Source of the DNA: Paenibacillus sp. GSMTC-2017
GTDB lineage: Bacteria > Bacillota > Bacilli > Paenibacillales > Paenibacillaceae
Direction: 5' to 3'
Assembly: GCF_016019935.1 (NCBI RefSeq)
Contig: NZ_JAECMT010000003.1
Span: 319,388 to 383,387 of the forward strand
Length of the DNA: 64,000 nucleotides
Of this stretch, positions 33,431 through 42,178 are shown in pieces. The notes beneath the pieces were generated by a model. It worked only from the letters and a program-made list of their open reading frames with translations. It did no database searches and had not been told where the DNA came from. How positions within the stretch are numbered: the stretch's first letter is position 1; every line of letters starts with the position of its first letter. The translations under genes and the position numbers were made by a program.

Positions 33431-33966
33431 ATGCCTATTATCTATCAAAAGTTTAGTGAAGAGGATTCCCAGCTTACTAGGCTTGGTTATCAATTGTTTG
33501 TGCCATTGTTGCTCCTCAATGTCCTGCCGATTCGAACTGGCCTACGGAGCGAGATAAGGTTATTGCTTTATTAGATCAAATTGAGTCAGACTATCCTGTT
33601 GATTTATCTCACATCTATGTGACTGGCTTCAGCTTGGGAGGCAATGGTGCTTGGGATCTAGCAGCCTATCACTCTGTGCGATTTGCGGCAGTTGCTCCAT
33701 TAGCAGGGTGGTTTCAGCCCGAATTAGCACATCTGCTGAAAGATATCCCCGTTTGGGCTTTTCATGGCGCTGATGATGATATTAACCCAGTAACGAGTAC
33801 GATAGATATGGTTACTGCCTTGCAAGAAGCTGGTGGGCATATTAAAAGTACAATATACCCTCCAGGACTAAGGCATGAAATTATGCAAGAAACGTACAAG
33901 GGAGAAGAGCTCTTTAATTGGTTTCTTCAATTTAATCGACAAAAGGCTAGGGATAACTTTTCTTAA
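33431..33966 (+). pseudogene. Alpha/beta-hydrolase esterase, broken by out-of-frame internal deletion
   Basis: ATG 33431, with an AAGGAGCGG site, begins a normal esterase N terminus (FSEEDSQLTRLGYQLFVP) that runs off frame. From about 33500 the C-terminal two thirds continue in another frame: IVAPQCPADSNWP, nucleophile elbow GFSLGGNGAWDLA, VWAFHGADDDINP and RHEIMQETY, ending at 33966. The segment between FVP and IVAP, which in relatives holds the oxyanion-hole HGAGE motif and about 40-50 residues, is absent. A stand-alone product from 33619 would lack the first half of the fold, so the gene is very probably dead. Confidence 0.75.
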
Positions 33967-33983
33967 GTTACCCTAGCCTTTTT
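33941..33983 (+). terminator. Intrinsic terminator overlapping the esterase pseudogene end
   Basis: AAAGGCTAGGG with ATAACTT pairs with AAGTTA and CCCTAGCCTTT (one bulged base), followed by T residues. The left arm lies inside the last codons of the gene. Confidence 0.8.
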
Positions 33984-34105
33984 CTATGTACCATATAATC
34001 CTACACTGCTCTTGGTAAGTTACGTCCTTATGGTTTGTACAAAAGTTTTAGAACTATTTTTTTTGTCCATTGTAACATCGCAAAATATTGCGTACGATAC
34101 TTATT

Positions 34106-34124
34106 GATAATGATAAACATTATC
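34106..34124. promoter_or_regulatory. Fur box
   Basis: GATAATGATAAACATTATC differs from the Bacillus consensus at a single base. It lies 35 bases before the start of the second siderophore-binding lipoprotein gene. Confidence 0.9.
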
Positions 34125-34159
34125 AATAACAGGATGATGATTTTAAAGGGGAGAGTTAA

Positions 34160-35146
34160 ATGGTTAAAGTAAAAAAGGTAAGTCAGCTTCTGATTGTCAT
34201 TGCACTAACAAGTGCGTTGTTGGTTGCTTGTGGCAACCCATCGAACAACGCAGCAGAGAAAGCAGTGCCGACAAAAGAAACTGTTGAACTAGCAACAGCC
34301 GAGCCAGAGAAAACCGAGTCTGCAACCCAATTGTATAAAGATTGGAGTGGGCATGAAGTTAATATTCCTACTAACCCACAGCGCGTTATATTTCATGGTG
34401 AAGTAACAGGTGATATTTTCGCGCTTGGTGTAACACCAGTAGGCGTATTGAAACAATCTGGCACATCGTATGATGAGCTGTTAAAGCCTATTGAAGATGT
34501 TGGATTCCCAATTAACTTGGAGAAGTCTTTAGGGCTTAAACCAGATTTAATTATATTCTCAAATAGCGATGCCGATCAATATGAAAAGCTCACCAAAATT
34601 GCTCCAACCGTAACATACGATTCCTTCTCCCCGCTGAAGGATCGTTTGACTGAACTTGGCGTTATATTAGGCAAAGAGACTGAAGCGGCAGCTTGGCTAC
34701 AAAAATATCATACGGATCGAGATGCTATGTGGGCTGAACTGCGCAAAGAAGAAGTGAAAGAAAATGAGACTGCAACTGTATTTACGATGTATCCTGGCAA
34801 TCGACTATTTGTAATGGCAGGGGCAGGATTGCCACAGTTTTTGTATGAAGAGGGTGGCTTCAAACCGGTTGCAGGCGTGCAAAAACTGATCGATGAAGCA
34901 ACAGGGTTTCTTGAAATATCAACCGAAACGATTGGTGATTACGCAGGAGATCGCATCTTTATTTTGAATCCGACCGACGCTAGCGCAGAAGAAGAAACGG
35001 AAGCGATGATGAAAACAAGTTTATGGAGCAGTCTTCCAGCGGTGGAGAAGGGTTATGTTTACAATTTTGATATTGAAAAAGCTAGCGGAGATGCATTAGC
35101 AAGAACATGGATGCTTGAGGAATTGCCCAAAGCTCTTAATAAGTAA
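34160..35146 (+). CDS. Iron-siderophore-binding lipoprotein
   Basis: A 328-residue FecB/FhuD-type binding protein. Lipobox LVACG (Cys24), Asn/Ala/Glu-rich linker, then NPQRVIFHGEVTGDIFALGVTPVG, LKPDLIIFSNSDADQYEKLTKIAPTVTYDSF, NRLFVMAGAGLPQFLYEEGG and YAGDRIFILNP. It is monocistronic with its own Fur box and terminator and has no adjacent permease, so it must share one. Its binding domain is strikingly similar to that of the AraC fusion at 37494-39119, suggesting the regulator senses the same ligand. ATG 34160 has a GGGGAGAG site. Confidence 0.92.
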   Translation: MVKVKKVSQLLIVIALTSALLVACGNPSNNAAEKAVPTKETVELATAEPEKTESATQLYKDWSGHEVNIPTNPQRVIFHGEVTGDIFALGVTPVGVLKQSGTSYDELLKPIEDVGFPINLEKSLGLKPDLIIFSNSDADQYEKLTKIAPTVTYDSFSPLKDRLTELGVILGKETEAAAWLQKYHTDRDAMWAELRKEEVKENETATVFTMYPGNRLFVMAGAGLPQFLYEEGGFKPVAGVQKLIDEATGFLEISTETIGDYAGDRIFILNPTDASAEEETEAMMKTSLWSSLPAVEKGYVYNFDIEKASGDALARTWMLEELPKALNK

Positions 35147-35167
35147 TCATAAAATAATTTGAAGATA

Positions 35168-35204
35168 AGCTAGTGCCATGAATTATCTGGTACTAGCTTT
35201 TTTA
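35168..35204 (+). terminator. Intrinsic terminator
   Basis: AGCTAGTGCCA at 35168-35178 pairs with TGGTACTAGCT at 35188-35198 (one G-T pair), followed by TTTTTT. Confidence 0.85.
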
Positions 35205-35362
35205 TTCGAAGTCGTCCATTTAGGTTTAGATATCCAAAAATGGAAATACCCAACCAAAGTCTAGGGCAACATACAGTCTCAAGTCTATATTGGTCATTTG
35301 TTAGCTGTGATAATCTTAGTGAGATTCACAAAATAATCCAATTATAGATAGGAGAGTATGGA

Positions 35363-37360
35363 ATGAAGAGAAGATCTCGCATGACGGCGATGCTGCTTGC
35401 AGTGGCGGTTGCTGTTTCAGTCGCTTTTGTGCCAAATGAAAGTATTCAGGCAGCCGCATCCCAGGGACCCAAAGATGCAGCGGAAGTGAAGAAATTCGCA
35501 GATGCTTTTTTTAACCGACCTGATGTGAAAAAGAATTTAGTTGGTAGTGCGTTTGTAGTAGTTGGAGACGGCAAAGTTTTGTTGAATGAAGGATATGGTT
35601 ATGCAGATGTAGAGAGTAAATCCCCTGTTGAACCAAATAAAACGATGTTCAGAATGGCTTCTATCTCTAAGGTGTTCACAGCATCTGCTGTCATGCAGTT
35701 GGTAGAGGAGGGTAAGATCGATCTAGACAAGGATGTCCATACTTACCTGAGCGATTTCACAATACCGAATAAAACAGATAGTAAATTAACGATGAGACAT
35801 CTTCTAACACACTCTACTGGCTTTGATTATACCGATATATTGACTGACTCCACGGCAACAACTACTGATTATCCTCTAAAAAAGTACCTACAAGATTACA
35901 AACCTACAATTATTCGTGAGCCAGGCTCAGCATACCGTTATGATAATTTGGCTTCAGCCTTGCAAGGTTTAATTGTTCAAGAAGTTGCTGATAAACCATT
36001 CGAGGAAGTTATTCAAGAACGTATATTTGAACCGCTGGGTATGGAAAATAGTGACTTTCACATGAGCGATAAAGTACGCGAACAGTTAGCTACAGGTTAC
36101 GATGGTGTAGGCAAGCCGTTGCCTCAATACGATAACACTCCAACTATCGCCCCTGAGGGAGGCATGTTCGCTACAAGTACTGATATTAGCCAATACATGC
36201 TTGCTCATTTGAACGGCGGAGAACTTAATGGTAAGCGTATATTGAAGGAAGATACCGTCAAACTCATGAATAAGACACATATAGGTATTCATCCTGAGAT
36301 ATCAAATATGGGTTTGGGTTTTGAAATGTTTTTCCCTGAGTTTTATAATGGCCAATACGTCATAGGTAAAGGTGGCGATTTACCAGGTGCTCACTCATGG
36401 ATGTGGCTAATTCCCGAACATAATGTTGGTGGATTTATTGTGTCGAATAACGATAGCTCCGACATACGAACGAAGTTGTTCGAAGCCTTTATGGATCACT
36501 ATTTCCCTACTCCAGATAAAGAACGTGAGGTTTTATCGCTCACCAAAGCACAGCTATCTAAATATGAAGGTCAATACAGCTACTTGCGCATGCCCGTATT
36601 TCATATGAGTGTAGAAGCAAACGAAGGCTTTTTGACCGTAAAAGGCCCGTCAAACTCTAAAAAGTTAAAGCCAGTAGGCGACAATCTGTTTCAAGATGAG
36701 GACGGTAAGTTAGCTGCTTTCAAAACGAATAAGTCGGGAGAAATCGTACATTTTTCATATATATTCCCCGACGCTTGGCTCGAAAAGCTTCCAGAACTGC
36801 CGAAGTTTGGCGATGTGCCACAAAACCATCCTTATGCTGATGCGATCTACTCTCTTCGTAATTCAGGTGCTCTCTTAGAACCGACTGCACAATTGTTTGA
36901 ACCGGATCATACGGTGACACGCGGTGAATTTGCAACACAATTGTTTCGTTTAACAGGTGTAAAGAATACTCATATGCCAGCCACTTTTACAGATACGAAA
37001 GGACATAAGTATGAAGCGGAAATACAAACATTAGTTGAAATAGGCATCATAAACGGTACTTCGAGCAACCGATTTGAACCTGACCGAATTATAAGTCGTG
37101 AGGAATCTGCAGTTATTCTCTATCGGTTCGCACAAAAAATTATGGGAGCACCTCCCGTTCCGGCTAAGCTTAGCGCTCCAGTTTCACCTTGGGCTGAGGA
37201 GGGAGTTCAATTCGCTGTCGGTCTCGGTTTGTATGGTCCTGAGGTGATAATAAGTGATGCAGGTGCTGATTATCGCGCAGGTGATAGCTTAGTACGCAAA
37301 GAAGTAGCTATCCTACTTAGTAAATACGCGGCAATTCTTTCTGGATCAGTTGGATTGTAA
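35363..37360 (+). CDS. Surface-anchored serine hydrolase (beta-lactamase fold) with three SLH domains
   Basis: A 665-residue exported protein. A signal peptide (to about residue 31, IQAAAS) precedes a beta-lactamase-family domain with SxxK in MASISKVFTASAVMQLVEEG (about 96) and YxN in YRYDNLASALQG. A DUF3471-like strand-rich segment follows (400-485). Three SLH motifs then bind secondary cell-wall polymer: HPYADAIYSLRNSGAL, DTKGHKYEAEIQTLVEIGIINGT and SPWAEEGVQFAVGLGLYGP, each with a TRGEFA/SREESA/VRKEVA end. It should sit on the cell surface as an esterase or peptidase. It lies between Fur-controlled genes, but no Fur box precedes it. Confidence 0.88.
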   Translation: MKRRSRMTAMLLAVAVAVSVAFVPNESIQAAASQGPKDAAEVKKFADAFFNRPDVKKNLVGSAFVVVGDGKVLLNEGYGYADVESKSPVEPNKTMFRMASISKVFTASAVMQLVEEGKIDLDKDVHTYLSDFTIPNKTDSKLTMRHLLTHSTGFDYTDILTDSTATTTDYPLKKYLQDYKPTIIREPGSAYRYDNLASALQGLIVQEVADKPFEEVIQERIFEPLGMENSDFHMSDKVREQLATGYDGVGKPLPQYDNTPTIAPEGGMFATSTDISQYMLAHLNGGELNGKRILKEDTVKLMNKTHIGIHPEISNMGLGFEMFFPEFYNGQYVIGKGGDLPGAHSWMWLIPEHNVGGFIVSNNDSSDIRTKLFEAFMDHYFPTPDKEREVLSLTKAQLSKYEGQYSYLRMPVFHMSVEANEGFLTVKGPSNSKKLKPVGDNLFQDEDGKLAAFKTNKSGEIVHFSYIFPDAWLEKLPELPKFGDVPQNHPYADAIYSLRNSGALLEPTAQLFEPDHTVTRGEFATQLFRLTGVKNTHMPATFTDTKGHKYEAEIQTLVEIGIINGTSSNRFEPDRIISREESAVILYRFAQKIMGAPPVPAKLSAPVSPWAEEGVQFAVGLGLYGPEVIISDAGADYRAGDSLVRKEVAILLSKYAAILSGSVGL

Positions 37361-37386
37361 AGCTGACATCAGGAGATTAAATGAAG

Positions 37387-37425
37387 AAGAAGCTATTCGG
37401 CGAAAGTTGATTAGCTTCTTTTTTT
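37387..37425 (+). terminator. Intrinsic terminator
   Basis: AAGAAGCTA at 37387-37395 pairs with TAGCTTCTT at 37412-37420, followed by five T residues. Confidence 0.8.
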
Positions 37426-37438
37426 CAACTATAATCAT

Positions 37439-37457
37439 CTAAATGAGATTCATTATC
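37439..37457. promoter_or_regulatory. Fur box (weaker)
   Basis: CTAAATGAGATTCATTATC matches the Fur consensus at 14 of 19 positions, with the 3' half intact. It lies 37 bases before the AraC-fusion start and argues against the ATG at 37443, which is inside it. Confidence 0.6.
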
Positions 37458-37493
37458 AATTGTAAAAGGATAGGGAGAGGAGGTCGAGCAGCG

Positions 37494-39119
37494 ATGCAGG
37501 CTACAGGTGTACAAGCAGAACAACTACATACGTTATCTTTTCATATGCAAAGTGTAGAGCAAGTAACCATTAAGGCAGATAATGCCGCGAGCGAAAAAAT
37601 GTCAAGCTGCTATACATTACTAGTATGTAGCAATGGAAATGGAAAGTTGTATTTGAAAGATGAAGTACTGTTATTTGATAGATTCAGCTCTTATTTATTG
37701 CCTCCCTACACTTATTTTCAATTTAAAAGCAGCAATCAAAAGGTCGTCTCTTACTATAAAATTCATTTCGTTATTACACAAATAAGTGAACCAAGTCCCC
37801 CTAGACCTTTTCAGGCGGAACTTTTTCCGACTATAAGTGAACTGAAGGTACACCCTGTTTCAGAAATGCTAGAAATGACAGAAAAGATTTATAGGAATGG
37901 ATGGAAACAAAAAGGGCTATCCTTTTTTGGGCAAAATGTAATGTTTCTTCAGATGATTCATTTTATTATGAGTCATCATATCCAATCAGATGAAAGAGCA
38001 AATGCTATTCAAGCAGTAGAAGGAAGCATTCGGTATTTGCAAGAAAACTATGCTGACAAAATAACGGTAAGTATGTTGGAATCTCTTTCAGGCGTACCGA
38101 ATGGACAGTATTCTACCATTTTTAAGGAACTAACAGGTATGAAGCCATTAGATTACGTAACGGATCTTCGAATAAAGCATGCACAACATCTACTACTCCA
38201 GTCGAAGGAATCGCTGAGTCATATTGCGAAACAAGTCGGGTTTACGGATGAATATTATTTTAATCGTAAATTTCGCCAGATGACAGGTTTACCACCGAGG
38301 CAATATGCTGTGAGAATGAAGGGGAGCATTCGTATTAATGATTGGAAAGGTAACGAGGTGACCATGGCTTCAAGTCCGTCACGCGTTATTTTTTATGGAG
38401 AGACGGTCGAAGACTTGCTTGCACTTGGTATTCAACCAATAGGTGGGGGAATATGTGTGGGTGAACGTCAGTTTGACTTTGATTCTGCGGAGTTGTTAAA
38501 GCCGGATTTAATTATTTTGGACAATGAAAGTCAAGAGGATTATGAGCGATTTTCACAAATTGCTCCTACATTGACGTATAATTCATTCGCTTCAATTGAA
38601 GCAAGGCTTTCTCTACTGGGGCGATGGTTTGGTAAAGAGAAGGAAGCCGATGAGTGGATAGAGGATTACCGCAGACGCAAAGATATGATGTGGCAGGGAC
38701 TGAGCTCCACGATAAGAAAAGGAGAGACGGCGACTGTATTTATTTATCATCGCGGTAAGCAGTTATTCGTCATGGGTAACGTTGGATTAACATCCGTGCT
38801 CTATCATCCGAATGGCTTCGAACCTGTCCGTCTCGTTAAGGAAATGTTGAATGAAGAATTACCTTATAAGGAAATAACAAGGGATGACCTTCCAAACTAC
38901 GCTGGTGATCGTGTATTTATGTTAACCCCGAGTAGTCCGAGCTCAAGAGATGCTTTAGAAGAAACATTATCAAGTTCGGAGTGGCAACAACTTGAATCGG
39001 TTAAGAAGGGACTTGTTTATCAGATTGATGTACTGAACTGGAACTGTTATGATGCGAACACATTTAGTAAAGTTATAGATAAGCTTCCTCGTTTACTTCA
39101 ATTAGGTATTACTGAATGA
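37494..39119 (+). CDS. Btr-like AraC regulator fused to a siderophore-binding domain
   Basis: A 541-residue fusion: AraC-type N-terminal part, double helix-turn-helix (ADKITVSMLESLSGVPNGQYSTIFKELTG, then SHIAKQVGFTDEYYFNRKFRQMTGLPP; about residues 180-275) and a cytoplasmic FecB-type domain (NEVTMASSPSRVIFYGETVEDLLALGIQPIG onward). The binding half resembles the lipoprotein at 34160-35146 in many positions (RVIFxGE, GKExEAxxW, NxLFVMxxxGL). ATG 37494 follows GGGAGAGGAGGT; an upstream in-frame ATG lies within a Fur box and is unlikely. It is convergent with another such regulator, 22 bases away. Confidence 0.9.
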   Translation: MQATGVQAEQLHTLSFHMQSVEQVTIKADNAASEKMSSCYTLLVCSNGNGKLYLKDEVLLFDRFSSYLLPPYTYFQFKSSNQKVVSYYKIHFVITQISEPSPPRPFQAELFPTISELKVHPVSEMLEMTEKIYRNGWKQKGLSFFGQNVMFLQMIHFIMSHHIQSDERANAIQAVEGSIRYLQENYADKITVSMLESLSGVPNGQYSTIFKELTGMKPLDYVTDLRIKHAQHLLLQSKESLSHIAKQVGFTDEYYFNRKFRQMTGLPPRQYAVRMKGSIRINDWKGNEVTMASSPSRVIFYGETVEDLLALGIQPIGGGICVGERQFDFDSAELLKPDLIILDNESQEDYERFSQIAPTLTYNSFASIEARLSLLGRWFGKEKEADEWIEDYRRRKDMMWQGLSSTIRKGETATVFIYHRGKQLFVMGNVGLTSVLYHPNGFEPVRLVKEMLNEELPYKEITRDDLPNYAGDRVFMLTPSSPSSRDALEETLSSSEWQQLESVKKGLVYQIDVLNWNCYDANTFSKVIDKLPRLLQLGITE

Positions 39120-39141
39120 GTGAGTGTTAATGACTATGCTG

Positions 39142-40743
39142 TCAACTTTTTATGGCACGATCTAGCATTAGTTTCATTTGAATATCAAGCTGATGATGCA
39201 TGGAGATTGGATCTGTTACGGCAAATTCCTTGTATGATGTTTCATAAACGCGATCGTTTTTTACAGCAGGTAATTCGTTCCACCATCGCTCACTTGAAAG
39301 GCGATCGAAACGATCAGAATCTACGATAGTTAGAAATAGATGATCACCTGCATATGAAGGTATTTGCTCCTCCGATATGAGACGATAAGCTTCTTGATCG
39401 ATCATTTCCTTCTGTACGATAGCTGGAGCACTTAATCCAAGTCCATCGTATAGATTATAAGCCCCTCTGCACCAGTAGTTACCGAATACATAGATGGAAT
39501 CCGGGCGGATTTCCATGACGGAGAAGGTTTCGGAGCTAGAGATTAAGCCCTTTAATCGGCTCTTCAACCGTTGCGTCTTACGTTCATATTGTTGAATAAC
39601 TCGTTCTGCTTCGGGTCCTTTGCCCAAAGTCTCCCCAAGCTTTCGGAGCAAAGAAAATGGTTTGTGCTCATTTTGTGAAAAAACGAGAGTTGGTGCGATA
39701 GGTGAAAGTTTCTCATATTCTTGTTCATTTCCTACAAGTATGAGATCAGGCTCCAAATAGGAAATTTCTTGTAGGTCTAGTGGGATGTTGTTGACCTTAT
39801 GAATTTCTGCGCTTAATTTGTTTAAATAAAACTCATTTGATAAGTTTTTGGCTACAGCAGCAGGACGAACACCAAGAGCTAACAGATGGCCAAGGCAGCT
39901 CATAGCACAAATGTTTACGGGATGAATACGATTGCTTCTAAATTGACCAGGCGAGATGCCTTCTATTTGTTTAAAGCGTCGATTGAAATAGAACTCGTCG
40001 TTATAACCAACCTTTGTAGCGACATCTTTTAAACATTCACCACTTAGAAGTAAATGTTTTGCATGATCCATACGAAGGACTGTAATAAAGTCAGTTAAAC
40101 TTTTCCCCGTCAACTGCTTGAACCAATGTGTAAATCTTCGTTTACTAATTCCAGCCAGTGCTGCAAGCTCATGTACTGTGATTTCTTCATGGAATCGAAG
40201 CTGTAACTGTTCAATAATTTCTGATACTTTCGCTTTGGAATGTTCATCAGCAATGTCATTAACTGATTCACTCGTCTCATTCCATATATTTCGCATTAGT
40301 AATTGAAAATGATTATGATTGTCCATCTGTTCAGTGGGAGAAGAAACATCACGAAGCATAGCGATTTCCATTATTGATTGAAGAAGAGAAGCGAATTCAG
40401 AGTTATTTAGTTCTTTTATAGTGGGAAGTATGTCAGTAAGGTTGTCTGAAGCCCCATGTGTGGAAAAGGAAATTAGCCATAAAGAGAGGCCAAGTTCATT
40501 GCTAGCTGTTATGCCAACTATATCTTCCGGTTTCAGTATGAATACCATATTGCTCTGTAAATTATGTTCCTTATTGTTGCAAAAAAGAGTGCCTTCCCCT
40601 TCCTGAGCAGCGATTAGCAAACTATTATTTATCTTCTGCAATGGAATTCCTTCGTTAAAGGATACCTCGCGATTTAATAAACCACGAAGCTCAAAATGTA
40701 TGTTGCGGACGGAATAAGTAGCCCCGATTTGATTTAAATTCAA
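39142..40743 (-). CDS. Btr-like AraC regulator fused to a siderophore-binding domain
   Basis: A 533-residue fusion with AraC-type N-terminal domain, double helix-turn-helix (HEEITVHELAALAGISKRRFTHWFKQLTG, then KDVATKVGYNDEFYFNRRFKQIEGISP; about 195-290) and a FecB-like domain beginning NRIHPVNICAMSCLGHLLALGVRPAAV, with LEPDLILVGNEQEYEKLSPIAPTLVF and IPSYAGDHLFLTIVD. There is no signal peptide. I chose TTG 40743, behind GGAGGTG at 40751-40757; longer forms from ATG 40788 or 40785 would run through a Fur box. It is transcribed away from the DinB gene and converges on the previous AraC fusion. Confidence 0.88.
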   Translation of the reverse strand: MNLNQIGATYSVRNIHFELRGLLNREVSFNEGIPLQKINNSLLIAAQEGEGTLFCNNKEHNLQSNMVFILKPEDIVGITASNELGLSLWLISFSTHGASDNLTDILPTIKELNNSEFASLLQSIMEIAMLRDVSSPTEQMDNHNHFQLLMRNIWNETSESVNDIADEHSKAKVSEIIEQLQLRFHEEITVHELAALAGISKRRFTHWFKQLTGKSLTDFITVLRMDHAKHLLLSGECLKDVATKVGYNDEFYFNRRFKQIEGISPGQFRSNRIHPVNICAMSCLGHLLALGVRPAAVAKNLSNEFYLNKLSAEIHKVNNIPLDLQEISYLEPDLILVGNEQEYEKLSPIAPTLVFSQNEHKPFSLLRKLGETLGKGPEAERVIQQYERKTQRLKSRLKGLISSSETFSVMEIRPDSIYVFGNYWCRGAYNLYDGLGLSAPAIVQKEMIDQEAYRLISEEQIPSYAGDHLFLTIVDSDRFDRLSSERWWNELPAVKNDRVYETSYKEFAVTDPISMHHQLDIQMKLMLDRAIKS

Positions 40744-40754
40744 AAAAGCACCTC

Positions 40755-40773
40755 CACACTGATAATCATTATC
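40755..40773. promoter_or_regulatory. Fur box
   Basis: The 3' 13 bases (GATAATCATTATC) are a perfect match to the Fur consensus, and 16 of 19 positions match overall. It is 12 bases before the TTG start of the minus-strand AraC fusion and so should repress it under iron excess. Confidence 0.8.
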
Positions 40774-41008
40774 ACTTGGACTCATCATACCTAATTAATG
40801 GGTGATATTCAATAGGGAAGCATACGTAAAATCTTATGGATATTACAAAAAACACGTCCTACTGCTGTCATTTCAGTCGGATGTGGTGACAGCTGCTTAC
40901 GGTTCATTCCGAAGTCTGATCTTTTTCGTATATTCACACATTCAGATTGACAAGAACATATGTTCTCATGTTAAAATGTTTCTAATAAATGTAAAGGGAT
41001 GTGTAGCT

Positions 41009-41518
41009 ATGTCAGAAGTTAAGACGATCATCGACACCTTCAGATCGATAACAACGTGGAGTAATCAATTTAATACGTTAGATGATACAGCATGGTTTAA
41101 GCCGATTGAGGAAGGAAAAGCGTCCACGGCAGAAATCATTTCACATCTTATGAATTGGGACCAATATCTGATTACTTATGGAATACCAGCCGTACAAAGA
41201 GGAGAAGGGATCGTATTTCCTGACTTTGACCCTTACAATGCAATAGCCTACTCATACGCAAAATCAGGAGTTAGCAAAAGTCAATTGTTAGTTGAGTTTA
41301 ACGCTACTCGTCTAGAACTATGTGAGTTGCTACATGAAATGGGGGAAGAAACGTTAAGAAAACCAATTACAGCCAATGGCGATGAATTGTGCCCTCATAC
41401 TGGAACACCGTTCTCTATCCTATCTATCATTCAAGATTTTATCCATCATGATACCCATCACAAAAATCAAATCGAAGAGGTATTGCAGACGATTGTAGTA
41501 CACAATAGTCCCGTTTAA
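41009..41518 (+). CDS. DinB-family protein
   Basis: A 169-residue four-helix-bundle protein of the DinB/YfiT-like superfamily. The metal-binding histidines are in STAEIISHLMNWDQYL (His48) and FIHHDTHHKNQIEEVL near the end. Members are metal-dependent thiol transferases or of unknown function. ATG 41009 follows AAAGGGATG; an upstream in-frame extension to 40802 has a non-family N terminus and no ribosome site. Confidence 0.82.
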   Translation: MSEVKTIIDTFRSITTWSNQFNTLDDTAWFKPIEEGKASTAEIISHLMNWDQYLITYGIPAVQRGEGIVFPDFDPYNAIAYSYAKSGVSKSQLLVEFNATRLELCELLHEMGEETLRKPITANGDELCPHTGTPFSILSIIQDFIHHDTHHKNQIEEVLQTIVVHNSPV

Positions 41519-41523
41519 CTTTA

Positions 41524-41578
41524 AGACCAGTAAGGCTCAAGCGGTTGTCGAGACGACCTCTTAGAGCCTTTTTGGTCT
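41524..41578 (+). terminator. Intrinsic terminator after the DinB gene
   Basis: AGACCA plus AAGGCTC on the left pair with GAGCCTT plus TGGTCT on the right, with a short T-run inside the right arm. Confidence 0.7.
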
Positions 41579-41737
41579 GTTCATTGTTAAAAAACGTTAA
41601 AGTTCTGTGACGGATAATCGTAAATGAAATGAGATCAATCACCTCGAAACACTCGAAAGCTTACCACTTGCATTAATTTGATATGATCAAAATATAACTA
41701 GTTGGAAGTAGTGACTAGATTAGAAGAGGGAGTGGTA

Positions 41738-42079
41738 ATGATGAAGATTAACCATATCAATCTTACGGTTAACGATGTGATTGCAACGAAGGCGTTTTTG
41801 GGGGAATATTTTGGATTACAAACAAGCGAAGAAAATAGTGAAACATTCGATGTACTATTTGATGATGATGGATCAGTGCTTACTTTGATGAAAGGGAAAG
41901 AGGTCGTTTATCCGAAAACGTTTCATATTGGATTTATTCAGGAGAGCGAGGAAAAGGTGGATGAAATAAATAAACGATTAAAGGATGACGGATATGATGT
42001 AAAGCCGCCTAAAAGGCTGCATGGCTACACATTTTATGTGGAAGCGCCAGGTGGATTTACTGTCGAGGTACTTGCTTGA
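41738..42079 (+). CDS. VOC-superfamily (glyoxalase/bleomycin-resistance-like) protein
   Basis: A 113-residue protein with two beta-alpha-beta-beta-beta units typical of vicinal oxygen chelate proteins (INHINLTVNDVIATKAFLGEYFGLQ at the start; KTFHIGFIQESEEKVDEINKRL and GYTFYVEAPGGFTVEVLA at the end). Conserved metal-ligand positions include His5 and Glu near the C terminus. The role may be an isomerase, dioxygenase or antibiotic-binding protein. ATG 41738 follows AGAGGGAG. Confidence 0.82.
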   Translation: MMKINHINLTVNDVIATKAFLGEYFGLQTSEENSETFDVLFDDDGSVLTLMKGKEVVYPKTFHIGFIQESEEKVDEINKRLKDDGYDVKPPKRLHGYTFYVEAPGGFTVEVLA

Positions 42080-42134
42080 GTAAGATGGTTGTTAAATATA
42101 ATCTATGAGTTGCTGAAGGACATAGCTAATAAGA

Positions 42135-42175
42135 AAGAACTCTTTCCGAATAAAATCGGGAAGAGTTCTTTTTTG
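42135..42175. terminator. Bidirectional intrinsic terminator
   Basis: AAGAACTCTT plus CCGA at 42135-42149 pairs with TCGG plus AAGAGTTCTT at 42156-42170, followed by TTTTT and preceded by A-rich sequence. It serves both the VOC gene and the convergent antiporter gene. Confidence 0.88.
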
Positions 42176-42178
42176 ACA

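Noticed and set aside
40802..41008. N-terminal extension of the DinB protein
   Set aside because: The extra 69 codons are unlike the family and a good ribosome site precedes ATG 41009.
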